64,000 nucleotides of DNA from UBA6522 sp963664945 (GTDB lineage: Bacteria; Pseudomonadota; Gammaproteobacteria; Steroidobacterales; Rariloculaceae), in NCBI GenBank assembly GCA_963664945.1, contig OY761822.1, positions 5,022,001-5,086,000 of the forward strand, in the 5' to 3' direction. Below the pieces are notes generated by a model. That model was given only the letters and a program-made list of their open reading frames with translations. It did no database searches and was not told the DNA's origin. Each line of letters begins with the position of its first letter. Position 1 is the stretch's first letter. The position numbers and the translations under genes are program-made. Below, one piece after another: positions 53,066 to 61,701 of the stretch.

Positions 53066-55906
53066 TTGCCCGATTTGAACGTGGCGGGGCCGTTCCCCGG
53101 TCGGATCCTGCTCGCGCTCCTGCCGCTCGCGGTTATTCCCGCCCGCCGCGGCTTGCGGCTCGCCGCGATGTGCCTGCCGGCCCTGTGCGGCGCCCTGGCC
53201 GGCTGCGGGGGGCGGGCCCCCGCCGAACCGCCCATGCCGCCACCGCCGCCAGCGAACGTCTCGCTGGAGGTTTCCGGCGAAACCAGCGTCGAGGAGGCCG
53301 TCAACCCGAAGGTCGAAATCACGGCGCGGCTCGACGCGCCCGCGTCCAGCGCCGTCACGGTGGGGCTGAACCTCGCCGGCACGGCGACCGCGGACCGCGA
53401 CTACGCCATCGGCGCCGACCGGATTCAGGTGCCGGCGAACGCCACCTCGGCCAGCGTCGAGATCGACATCTACCGGGACTTCGACGAGGAGGACGACGAA
53501 ACCATCGAGATCGGCCTGGGCGCGATCACCGGCAACGCGCGGGCCGGCGACCCGGCGTCGGTCGCGCTGACGGTGCTCGACGGCGAGGCGGCCACCTTCG
53601 GGAAGCCTTCCCCCGGGGAGGACGGCGATGACGGGGAGGGCGACGATGACGATGAAGTCATCCTCGAGGTGGAGCTGATCCGGTTCGGCTCCACCGGGGA
53701 CGCCATCGTCGCGACGGTGGCCGCTCAACTTCCGGCCGGCTTTCCCAGCCCCCAGCCGCTGCGGGCCAGGGTGTTCGCCGGCTTCGATTTCCTGCCGGAC
53801 GCGAAGACCTTCACCGAATGCCACGCGCCCGCCGGGGAATCGCCCGGAACGGCGGCCGAAAACACCATGAACCCCTGCCAGGTGGCGTCCCCGGACGATC
53901 CGTTCGACTTTTTCCCGACCGACATGCGGGTGTTCCGGCTGCCCTATTCCGAACTTCAGCTTCAACCAAACGGGCACTATTACCTCGAAATCTCGGTAAT
54001 GCCGCATTTCCCGGACAAACTGCCAAGCGGCCCCTTCAATAGCTATCCGCTTCAACACCGGTTCGCCACCGACCCCGAAGGACGGGTGGCGGTGCGCTGC
54101 CCGGCGCACGAAAGGACCCCGGCGCCCGGCGGCGGGGACCCGCTGTTCAGCCACCAGTGGCACCTGGTCAACACCGGCCAGACGGCGTTCGCCGGGCGGG
54201 GCGGGGCGGCCGGCGCCGACCTGCGCATGACCGCGGCCATCGACACCGGCCGCGACGGCGCCGGCGTGAAGATCGCGGTGGTCGACTCCGGGCTCGAGAT
54301 ATGCCATCCGGACCTCGCCGCCAACACCGCCGCGGGCGGATCGTTCAACTTTGGCGCGGCATCCCACGCGGGCGCCTCCCCCGACGATCCGTTCAATATC
54401 GCCGCGGACGGCGACCATGGCACCAGCGTGGCCGGGGTCGCCGCCGCGGTGGCGAACAACGGCTTCGGCGGGCGGGGCGTCGCGCCCGCGGCGACGCTGG
54501 TGGGATTCAACCCACTGGAAGCTGTCGGTGGCGAGCCATCCCCATCCCCTTTGGGTCTCAACCTGGACACGGCGCAGGAAATTGCACTGCTGCAGAGCCT
54601 CGGCGCCGGCAACGGGGGCGGTGTCGAACCGGATGCCGCGAGCGTGGATGTCTTCAACATGAGTTTTGGTGTCGCCAGGCCCGGAGAAAACGCGTACGAG
54701 GAGTGGGCCCGGGTGCACAGGGCGGGCACCGAACAGCTGCGCTCGGGCCGCGGCGCGCTCTACGTGAAAGCGGCGGGCAACAGTTTCGACTCGTGCCGCC
54801 GCCAGGAGGAGGTTCATCCGCTCAACCGCGAGGTTGGCTGCCGAGGCGCCAACACCGATCCGGAACAAAACATCCCATGGTTGATCGTCGTGGGGGGATT
54901 CAACGCGGACGATGTCAAATCGTCCTATTCCTCCACCGGGGCCAATCTGTGGGTCGTTGGCCCCTCGGGCGAGGACGGCAACGACGCCCCCGCCATCATC
55001 TCCACCGACCAGATGGGGTTGGCCGGTTACAGCGCGGAGCACGATAGTCGCCTCCTGCACGACAATCCGCTGAATCGCGACGGCGATTACGTCAGCGCCT
55101 TCGGTGGCACGTCCGCGGCCACGCCCGCCGTGGCCGGCGCAGTCGCCATCCTGCTGAGCGTCAAGCCGGAGCTCACATGGCGGGACGTGAAGCACATCCT
55201 CGCGAAAACCGCCCGCAGGATCGACCCGGATATCGCCGAGGTCCGGGCCGCCTTCAACGGCACGCCCCATGTCGCGCAGCATGCGTGGCGAACCAACGCC
55301 GCCGGTTACGCTTTCCACAACTGGTACGGTTTCGGCGCCGTGGATGTGGACGCCGCGGTGGCGATGGCGCAGAGCCATGCGCCCGACAGCCTCGGCGCGT
55401 TCGTCGAATCGGAGTGGTTCGACGGCGGCGCCGCGGCGTTGCCGCTGGAGATCCCCGACGCCGACGGCGCGGGCGCGGGCGCCACGATGGACGTGTCGGG
55501 GCTGCCGGAGGGCGCCGACATCGAGGCCGTGGTGCTGGAAATCTCCGTCGGGCACGGCAACGCCTTCGATCTGGGCGTGACCCTGCGCTCGCCCTCCGGC
55601 ACGTCCAGCGTCGTGAACCCGCCCCTGAACGAGAGGCTTGAGCACCTGCCGGGGTTCGTGAACTGGCATTTGCTGAGCAACGCAATTCTACGGCGAGAAC
55701 CCCAACGGCGCCTGGACGCTCAACGTGGCGGATATCGCCCCCGCCGACACCGGCAGCCTGACCGGCTGGCGGCTCAGGTTCTACTACGGCGGGCACGGCG
55801 CGAACTGAACCGGTGCGAGCGGCAAGCGCCACATCCGCGATGCAGCATGCGCGGGTTCCTGAGCCAGGGCTCTCCAAAAGTCGGGGCGTATAGCCTGAGG
55901 CTGTAA
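53066..55906 (+). CDS. lipoprotein subtilase copy 1 (Calx-beta, S8 kexin-like, P-domain), 3' frameshifted
   Basis: The layout is a lipoprotein signal (LCGALAGCGG), a Pro-rich linker, a Calx-beta domain (ATADRDYAIGADRIQVPANA), a variable region, then a kexin-like S8 catalytic domain. The catalytic domain starts at SHQWHLVNTGQTAFAG. Asp is in KIAVVDSGLEICHPD, His in GDHGTSVAGVAAAV, oxyanion Asn in YVKAAGNSFD and Ser in FGGTSAATPAVAGA. A P-domain follows (DIEAVVLEISVGHGNAFDLG). After NWHLLSNA one extra A (55684-55685) shifts the frame; without it the gene would end at 55808 as in copy 2. The present tail runs into the ISAs1 end. The start is uncertain: TTG 53066 or 53075, or phase-variable ATGs at 53011. 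Confidence 0.83.
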   Translation: MPDLNVAGPFPGRILLALLPLAVIPARRGLRLAAMCLPALCGALAGCGGRAPAEPPMPPPPPANVSLEVSGETSVEEAVNPKVEITARLDAPASSAVTVGLNLAGTATADRDYAIGADRIQVPANATSASVEIDIYRDFDEEDDETIEIGLGAITGNARAGDPASVALTVLDGEAATFGKPSPGEDGDDGEGDDDDEVILEVELIRFGSTGDAIVATVAAQLPAGFPSPQPLRARVFAGFDFLPDAKTFTECHAPAGESPGTAAENTMNPCQVASPDDPFDFFPTDMRVFRLPYSELQLQPNGHYYLEISVMPHFPDKLPSGPFNSYPLQHRFATDPEGRVAVRCPAHERTPAPGGGDPLFSHQWHLVNTGQTAFAGRGGAAGADLRMTAAIDTGRDGAGVKIAVVDSGLEICHPDLAANTAAGGSFNFGAASHAGASPDDPFNIAADGDHGTSVAGVAAAVANNGFGGRGVAPAATLVGFNPLEAVGGEPSPSPLGLNLDTAQEIALLQSLGAGNGGGVEPDAASVDVFNMSFGVARPGENAYEEWARVHRAGTEQLRSGRGALYVKAAGNSFDSCRRQEEVHPLNREVGCRGANTDPEQNIPWLIVVGGFNADDVKSSYSSTGANLWVVGPSGEDGNDAPAIISTDQMGLAGYSAEHDSRLLHDNPLNRDGDYVSAFGGTSAATPAVAGAVAILLSVKPELTWRDVKHILAKTARRIDPDIAEVRAAFNGTPHVAQHAWRTNAAGYAFHNWYGFGAVDVDAAVAMAQSHAPDSLGAFVESEWFDGGAAALPLEIPDADGAGAGATMDVSGLPEGADIEAVVLEISVGHGNAFDLGVTLRSPSGTSSVVNPPLNERLEHLPGFVNWHLLSNAILRREPQRRLDAQRGGYRPRRHRQPDRLAAQVLLRRARRELNRCERQAPHPRCSMRGFLSQGSPKVGAYSLRL

Positions 55907-57993
55907 ACGGTGAGGGAAGCGGTCAGGCTGTGCAAGGTCTGGCTATTCAGAAGTCGTTGTGGCATAAAGGGGGTCATGGTGATCTCGGTGTTTTCCCGTG
56001 GCCGGTTGAAGTTGCGCGATGTGTGGGTGCGCCCGGTGCGCGGCGTGGCGGAGCGGCGGCGTTGGGACGCGCTGATGAGGGAGTTTCACTATTTGCCGTA
56101 CAAGGGATTGTTCGGTCAGTCGCTGCGTCACGTGGCGGTATGCGGCGGGAGCTGGGTTGCGCTGCTGGGCTGGACGGCGGGCGCGTTCAAGGTCGGGGTT
56201 CGGGACGAGTGGCTGGGTTGGCCGCCGGAGCGGCAGTTTCGGCGGCTGAAGCTGATCGCGAACAACAGCCGTTTCGCGTTGCTGGTGGGCAAGGGGGAGG
56301 TACGCAACCTGGCCTCTCGGGTGCTGGGTCTGAGTCTGCGCCGGCTGTCGGGGGACATGCGCGCGATGCACGGTTTCCCGGTGCTGTTGGCGGAGACGTT
56401 CGTGGACCCGTCGCGGTTTTCGGGGGTTTGCTACCGGGCGTCGAACTGGCGGATGCTGGGCCTGACGCGCGGTTATTCGCGGGTGTACGGCAGCCCGGCG
56501 CGGTGGCGCGAGCACGGCCAGCCCAAGGAGGTTTACGTGTACGAGCTTGAAGCCGGCGCCCGCGAGGCGCTACGCGATGGGCGCGAGCCCGTGGAGGTGC
56601 GCGAGGCGCCGATGCCGGCGGGGCAATTGCGCAGTCTTCACGACTTTCTCGGGGAGATGGAGGATTTTCGCAAACGGCGCGGGCAGCGCTACAGCTTGGC
56701 GAGCTACCTGACGATCATGATCGCGGCGCGCCTGGCCGGGTATCGCGGCGTGAGCGCGTTCGGGGAGTTCGCCGCCCGGCTCGACGAGGCGCAGCGCCGT
56801 GCGGTGGGCGGGTTCTTCAGCCCGACGCGCCAGTGCTACACAGTGCCCGCTGCCTCGACCTTCCATTACATCCTCTCGAAGCTGCCGCCGGACACTCTGG
56901 ATCGGGCGCTGCGCGCCTGGAGCGCCCAGCATGCCGGGCTTGCGCCGGTGGCCATGGACGGCAAGGACGTGCGCGGCGCCTCCAGGCGGACCGAGGGCGA
57001 ACGCCAGATGATGGTGGCCGCGGTGGAGCACGGCAGCGGCCTGGTGCTCGGGCAGGTGCGCATCGGCGCCAAAAGCAACGAGATCCCGGCGGTGCGCGAA
57101 CTGGCGCGGCAACTGGACCTCGCCGGGCGCGTCGTCACGCTCGACGCCATCCACGCCCAACACGACACGGCGCGCTGCTTGGTGGAGGAGTGCAAGGCCG
57201 ACTACGCGATCACCGCCGTGAAGGGCAACCAGCCGAGCATTCGCGAGGACCTGGCGGACATCGACTGGAGCCAGGCGCGCTGGAGCGCCGAGGCGCTGCA
57301 CAAGGCCCATGGGCGGCTGGAGACCCGCCGCTGCGCGGCCTTCGACCTCACGCCCGCCAAGTGGGACGGGCGGTGCGATCTGCCCGCACGCCGTCAGGCG
57401 CTGCGCGTGCAGCGCGAGCGCGTCGTGGTCAAGACCGGGGAAAGCACCCGCGAGATCGCCTACGGGCTCACCTCGCTCGGCGTCGAGGAGGCCGGACCCG
57501 ACGAACTGTTGAACATCGTGCGCCGCCACTGGGAAGTGGAGAACCGGGTTCACTACGTGCGCGACTTCAGCTACGACGAGGACCGCTGCCGCGCCGCGGC
57601 CGGGCATCTGCCGCAAAACCTGGCGGCGCTCAGCAACGCCGCGATCTCCATCGTGCGCGCGATCGGCCACTTCGACTACATCCCCCAGGCAAACCGCCAC
57701 TACGCCGCACGCCCGCAGGATGCGCTCGACGCCATCCTGACCCCCGCGCCGCCCTGACCGGGCACCCCGCGGACCCCCGACGGCGCACCGCCCGGCCGCG
57801 CCGCGGCATCCCCGTGCGCGCCGCGCCTACTCAGCGCCCAGGCACCAACCCATACCCCCGAGCAAACCCGCTCAACGCCTCCCCACCGCCCTGGACCGAC
57901 CGGCGACCCCTCCGCTACAGCCACACATCCCCGTCGGACCCATCGCTCAGCCTCACCGGAACCAACCGGACCGGGACTTTTGGATAGGCCTGG
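55865..57993. mobile_element. ISAs1-type insertion sequence with 10-bp target duplication
   Basis: The element is 2129 bp. The left end CAGGGCTCTCCAAAAGTC and the right end (reverse strand) CAGGCCTATCCAAAAGTC match at 16 of 18 bases. GTTCCTGAGC flanks both sides exactly (55855-55864 and 57994-58003), a perfect 10-bp target duplication. The insertion is therefore probably recent. It landed between subtilase copy 1 and the propeptide-like gene upstream of copy 2. Confidence 0.9.
55976..57757 (+). CDS. ISAs1 family transposase with N-terminal DruA-like (DUF4338) domain
   Basis: This 593-residue protein starts at ATG 55976 behind AAAGGGGG. Residues 1 to about 200 resemble DUF4338/DruA: WDALMREFHYLPYKGLFGQSL, RHVAVCGGSWVALLGWTAGA, FAETFVDPSRFSG-like (ETFVDPSRFSGVCYRASNW) and LTRGYSRVYG. 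The rest is a typical ISAs1 transposase with an N-terminal LHDFLGEMEDFRKRRGQRYS domain. The DDE core has MDGKDVRGA, TLDAIHAQHDTARCLVEE, AVKGNQP and HWEVENRVHYVRDFSYDEDRCRA. A DruA-like domain as part of a transposase is an uncommon architecture. No druE or other defence partner is near. Confidence 0.9.
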   Translation: MVISVFSRGRLKLRDVWVRPVRGVAERRRWDALMREFHYLPYKGLFGQSLRHVAVCGGSWVALLGWTAGAFKVGVRDEWLGWPPERQFRRLKLIANNSRFALLVGKGEVRNLASRVLGLSLRRLSGDMRAMHGFPVLLAETFVDPSRFSGVCYRASNWRMLGLTRGYSRVYGSPARWREHGQPKEVYVYELEAGAREALRDGREPVEVREAPMPAGQLRSLHDFLGEMEDFRKRRGQRYSLASYLTIMIAARLAGYRGVSAFGEFAARLDEAQRRAVGGFFSPTRQCYTVPAASTFHYILSKLPPDTLDRALRAWSAQHAGLAPVAMDGKDVRGASRRTEGERQMMVAAVEHGSGLVLGQVRIGAKSNEIPAVRELARQLDLAGRVVTLDAIHAQHDTARCLVEECKADYAITAVKGNQPSIREDLADIDWSQARWSAEALHKAHGRLETRRCAAFDLTPAKWDGRCDLPARRQALRVQRERVVVKTGESTREIAYGLTSLGVEEAGPDELLNIVRRHWEVENRVHYVRDFSYDEDRCRAAAGHLPQNLAALSNAAISIVRAIGHFDYIPQANRHYAARPQDALDAILTPAPP

Positions 57994-58037
57994 TTCCTGA
58001 GCGATGATTGTGGGAATCGAAGCAATCGGGGAGTATG

Positions 58038-58637
58038 ATGAAGAGCATGTCCGGACCCATCGACTGCCGTGAAACGACCGCACGCGCCCCGCTGTTGGCG
58101 CCGCTGCCGCTCATGCTGTTTCTGGCAGCCGTGTCCGCCGCGGCCCAGCAAACGGTCGAGCCGGCGCCCTCCCCGGACGCGCTTCGCATCGTGGCCGTCG
58201 AAGGCCGTGAACTGGTGGCGCTGCCTCCGTACGGGACCGCCCCGGCCGGGGGAGCCGCGCAGGCGGCAGCCGTCGCCGTGCGGTCGTTCGATACCGCATC
58301 GAGTCGCGTTCACGTGGTATCCATGGATGGCGAGACCTTCCGGGCGGCGGTCCCCCTGCGAAACCCGCGGCCGTGGGTCGCCTTCGATCCCGCCCGAAGG
58401 CGTTTCGAATCGCTGCAGCCGAGCATCCGCGTCGAACTGAACGGCGGCGTGCGGCTGGAGGCCGTCGCCCGGGCGGTCGGCGCCACCAAGGTGACGGTGC
58501 TCGAATCGCTGCGCTTCGCCATCGTCGAACTTCCGGCCGACCTCCACCCCGCGGACGCCGCCGCGCGGGTCGACGCGATGGCCGGCCAACCCGTTGCCGC
58601 CCTGCGGCTGCGCGGCCCCCGCATTCAATGGCGCTGA
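58038..58637 (+). CDS. exported stand-alone subtilase propeptide-like protein
   Basis: This protein of about 200 residues has a signal peptide (LMLFLAAVSAAAQ). The mature N-terminal domain (RIVAVEGRELVALPPYG, SRVHVVSMDGETFRAAVPL) is followed by a C-terminal domain with the pattern of subtilase I9/fervidolysin prodomains. That domain reads VRLEAVARAVGATKVTVLESLRFAIVELPAD then AARVDAMAGQPVAALRLRGP. Prodomains fold their protease and inhibit it. Here it is a separate protein encoded just before subtilase copy 2, whose own sequence has no such domain. GGGGAG precedes the start; ATG 58035 and 58047 are alternatives. Confidence 0.72.
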   Translation: MKSMSGPIDCRETTARAPLLAPLPLMLFLAAVSAAAQQTVEPAPSPDALRIVAVEGRELVALPPYGTAPAGGAAQAAAVAVRSFDTASSRVHVVSMDGETFRAAVPLRNPRPWVAFDPARRRFESLQPSIRVELNGGVRLEAVARAVGATKVTVLESLRFAIVELPADLHPADAAARVDAMAGQPVAALRLRGPRIQWR

Positions 58638-58692
58638 CACGGGGCGTCACGCAACGGCCGCGCCAGGCATGACGCAGGTAGCCCGATCCGCC

Positions 58693-61446
58693 ATGCCGTC
58701 CGGCTCGCCAGGGTTTCCCGCGGCGATTCCACCGGATGGAACGCCCTTGCTTCCGCCCCGGCGAGCCGGATGCCGCGGCATCCGGCTCGCCGCAATGTGC
58801 CTGCCGGTCCTCGGCGGCGCCCTGGCCGGCTGCGGCGGAAGTTCCGGCGGGAGGTCCGGCGCACCGCCCTCGCCGCCACCCCCTCCGCCGCCGGCCGCGA
58901 TCGTTTCGCTGGAGGTCCCCGGCGAAACCGGCCTCGATGAGGCCGCCAACCCGAAGGTGGACGTGACCGTCCGGCTCGACGCGGCCGCGTCGGAGGCCAT
59001 CACGGTGGCTCTGAACCTGGCCGGAACGGCCACCCTCGGCCGCGACTACGCCATCGACGCCAATGAGATCCGGGTACCGGCGAACGCCGCCTCGGCCGGC
59101 GTCGAGATCGACGTCTACCGGGACTTCGACGAGGAAGTCGACGAAACCATCGAGATCAGCCTGGGCGCCATCACGGGCAACGCCCGGGCCGGCGAGGCGA
59201 CGTCGGCCACGCTGACGGTGCTCGACGGTGAGGCGGCCACGGTGAACAAGAGAACGCCGGAAGACGAAGACGATGGCAGCGAAGACCGCGAAAACCGCTT
59301 CGGGGTGATGTCACTGGGATTCGATCTGACCGAGGACGCCATCGTCGTGGCGGTGATCGCGGTACTTCCAGACTTTCCGGCCGCACCGACCGCACCCTGG
59401 CCGATGACGGCCTCTTGGTCCACCGACCGCTCTTACATGTCGGACGTGAACACCATCACCGAATGCTTCGCACCCACCACGGAATCGCCCGAAGCGGCGT
59501 CCGAACCCAACATGAACCCCTGCCAGGCGACGCCATCCGACGATCCGCTCGCATTTTTCCTGCCCAATCTGCGCATTTTCCGGCTGCCCTATTCCGAATT
59601 GCTGCCGAACCGGCACTATTTCCTCACCGTCACCGTGTCTCGGCCGAATTTGGATACCATGAATCCGGATATCCTGTCCGACTTGATCGAGACCGACTCG
59701 GCGTACCACGAATTCGCCACCAATTCCGAAGGCCGCATCGCCGTGCGTTGCGAGGCGCCCGACAGAACAGCGGCGCCCGGCGGCGGCGATCCGCTGTTCA
59801 GCCACCAGTGGCACCTGGTCAACACCGGCCAGACGGCGTTCGCCGGGCGCGGCGGCACGGCCGGCGCCGATCTGCGCATGACCGCGGCGATCGACACCGG
59901 CCGGGACGGCGCCGGTGTGAAACTCGCGGTGGTCGACACCGGGCTCGAGATATGCCATCCGGATCTCGCCGCCAACACCGCCGCGGGCGGATCGTTCAAC
60001 TTTGGCGCGGCATCCCACGCGGCCGCCTCTTTCGACGACCCGTTCAATTTCCGCCCGGACGGCGGCGACCATGGCACCAGCGTGGCCGGGGTCGCCGCGG
60101 CGGTGGCGAACAACGGATTCGGCGGGCGGGGCGTGGCGGCGGCGGCGACGCTGGTGGGATTCAACCCGATGGAAGCGGGCGGCGGCGAGGAATCCGTCCC
60201 GCTCGACGGTCTGGATACGGCGCAGGACATTGCGCTGATGCAAAGCCTCGGCGCCGGCAACGGGGGCGGCGCCGAGCCGGATTCGGCCAGCGTGGATGTC
60301 TTCAACCTGAGTTTCGGCAGCTTTTTCCCCGGGGGAAACATCAGGGACGAGTTCGCGCGGACGTACAGGATGGGTGTCGAACAGCTCCGCTCGGGCCGCG
60401 GCGCGCTCTACGTGAAGGCGGGAGGCAACGAATTCGGCTTTTGCGATCAGAGCCACCCTTTCCACCGCGAAATCGGCTGCGAAAACGCCAACACGGATCC
60501 GCAACAGAACACTCCGTGGCTGATCCCCGTGGGTGCATTCAACGCTGACGATGTCAAGTCATCCTACTCCAGCGCCGGAGCCAACCTGTGGGTCGCCGGC
60601 CCCGGCGGCGAGGACGGTATTGAAGCCCCCGCCATCGTGACCACGGATCAGATCGGAGTGACGGGCTACAGCGCGTCACCCGACAATCGCCTCCTGCACA
60701 GCGATCCGCTGAATCGCGACGGCGACTACGTCAGCGCCTTCGGGGGCACGTCCGCAGCCGCGCCCGCCGTGGCCGGCGCCGTCGCGATCCTTCTGGGCGT
60801 GAAACCGGAGCTCACGTGGCGGGACGTGAAGCACATCCTCGCGAAAACCGCCCGCAGGATCGACCCGGATATCGCCGAGGTCCGGGCCGCCTTCAACGGC
60901 ACGCCCCATGTCGCGCAGCATGCGTGGCGAACCAACGCCGCCGGTTACGCTTTCCACAACTGGTACGGTTTCGGCGCCGTGGATGTGGACGCCGCGGTGG
61001 CGATGGCGCAGAGCCATGCGCCCGACAGCCTCGGCGCGTTCGTCGAATCGGAGTGGTTCGACGGCGCGGGCGCGGCGTTGCCGCTGGAGATCCCCGACGC
61101 GGACGGCGCGGGCGCGGGCGCCGAGATGGACGTGTCGGGACTGCCCGAGGGCGCCGGCATCGAGGCCGTGGTGCTCGAAATCTCCGTCGGGCACGGCAAC
61201 GCCTTCGATCTGGGCGTGACCCTGCGCTCGCCCTCCGGCACGTCCAGCGTCGTGAACCCGCCCCTGAATACAGGGCTTGAGTATACGCCGGGACTCATGA
61301 GCTGGCATTTGCTGAGCAACGCATTCTACGGCGAAGACCCCAACGGCGCCTGGACGCTCCACGTGGCGGATATCGCCCCGGCCGACACCGGCAGCCTGAC
61401 CGGCTGGCGGCTCAGGTTCTACTACGGCGGGCACGGCGCGAACTGA
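58693..61446 (+). CDS. lipoprotein subtilase copy 2 (Calx-beta, S8 kexin-like, P-domain), intact
   Basis: This protein of about 917 residues is the complete member of the array. It has a lipoprotein signal with LGGALAGCGG, a Gly/Pro linker, a Calx-beta domain (TATLGRDYAIDANEIRV), a variable region with paired Cys, then the S8 domain. Catalytic residues are in KLAVVDTGLEICHPD, GGDHGTSVAGVAAAV and FGGTSAAAPAVAGA; Asn is in YVKAGGNEFGF. The P-domain ends TGWRLRFYYGGHGAN. It is probably surface- or periplasm-exposed, anchored by lipid, and may process proteins at specific sites as kexin-type enzymes do. The start is uncertain (58669 or 58693). It follows the stand-alone propeptide-like gene. Confidence 0.86.
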   Translation: MPSGSPGFPAAIPPDGTPLLPPRRAGCRGIRLAAMCLPVLGGALAGCGGSSGGRSGAPPSPPPPPPPAAIVSLEVPGETGLDEAANPKVDVTVRLDAAASEAITVALNLAGTATLGRDYAIDANEIRVPANAASAGVEIDVYRDFDEEVDETIEISLGAITGNARAGEATSATLTVLDGEAATVNKRTPEDEDDGSEDRENRFGVMSLGFDLTEDAIVVAVIAVLPDFPAAPTAPWPMTASWSTDRSYMSDVNTITECFAPTTESPEAASEPNMNPCQATPSDDPLAFFLPNLRIFRLPYSELLPNRHYFLTVTVSRPNLDTMNPDILSDLIETDSAYHEFATNSEGRIAVRCEAPDRTAAPGGGDPLFSHQWHLVNTGQTAFAGRGGTAGADLRMTAAIDTGRDGAGVKLAVVDTGLEICHPDLAANTAAGGSFNFGAASHAAASFDDPFNFRPDGGDHGTSVAGVAAAVANNGFGGRGVAAAATLVGFNPMEAGGGEESVPLDGLDTAQDIALMQSLGAGNGGGAEPDSASVDVFNLSFGSFFPGGNIRDEFARTYRMGVEQLRSGRGALYVKAGGNEFGFCDQSHPFHREIGCENANTDPQQNTPWLIPVGAFNADDVKSSYSSAGANLWVAGPGGEDGIEAPAIVTTDQIGVTGYSASPDNRLLHSDPLNRDGDYVSAFGGTSAAAPAVAGAVAILLGVKPELTWRDVKHILAKTARRIDPDIAEVRAAFNGTPHVAQHAWRTNAAGYAFHNWYGFGAVDVDAAVAMAQSHAPDSLGAFVESEWFDGAGAALPLEIPDADGAGAGAEMDVSGLPEGAGIEAVVLEISVGHGNAFDLGVTLRSPSGTSSVVNPPLNTGLEYTPGLMSWHLLSNAFYGEDPNGAWTLHVADIAPADTGSLTGWRLRFYYGGHGAN

Positions 61447-61701
61447 GTGGCGCGGGCCGCCCGTCAGTGGCGATAATCACCCTCCGCCGGCGAAGGCGTC
61501 CGTGGCCGAGGCAAGCTCGTGGACAATGCCCGGTTCGTAGGCCGAGTGTCCGGCGTCGGCGACATTCCGTAGCGGTCGTCCACTGGCCGAACCGCCGCCG
61601 ACTGAACTATGATTCCACCGCAGGCGGCAAGATCATACCGCGTTCATGGAAATCCCGACATAGAATCAACCACTCCCATCGTCAGACCGCTCATCCCCGC
61701 C

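Noticed and set aside
53024..55669. 881-codon open frame on the minus strand over subtilase copy 1
   Set aside because: It is a shadow of the GC-rich protease gene; the same shadow appears over copy 3, it has no recognisable domain, and the plus frame has all catalytic motifs.
55976..57757. A working Druantia defence system
   Set aside because: Only the DruA-like domain is present, fused to a transposase; no druB-E genes flank it.
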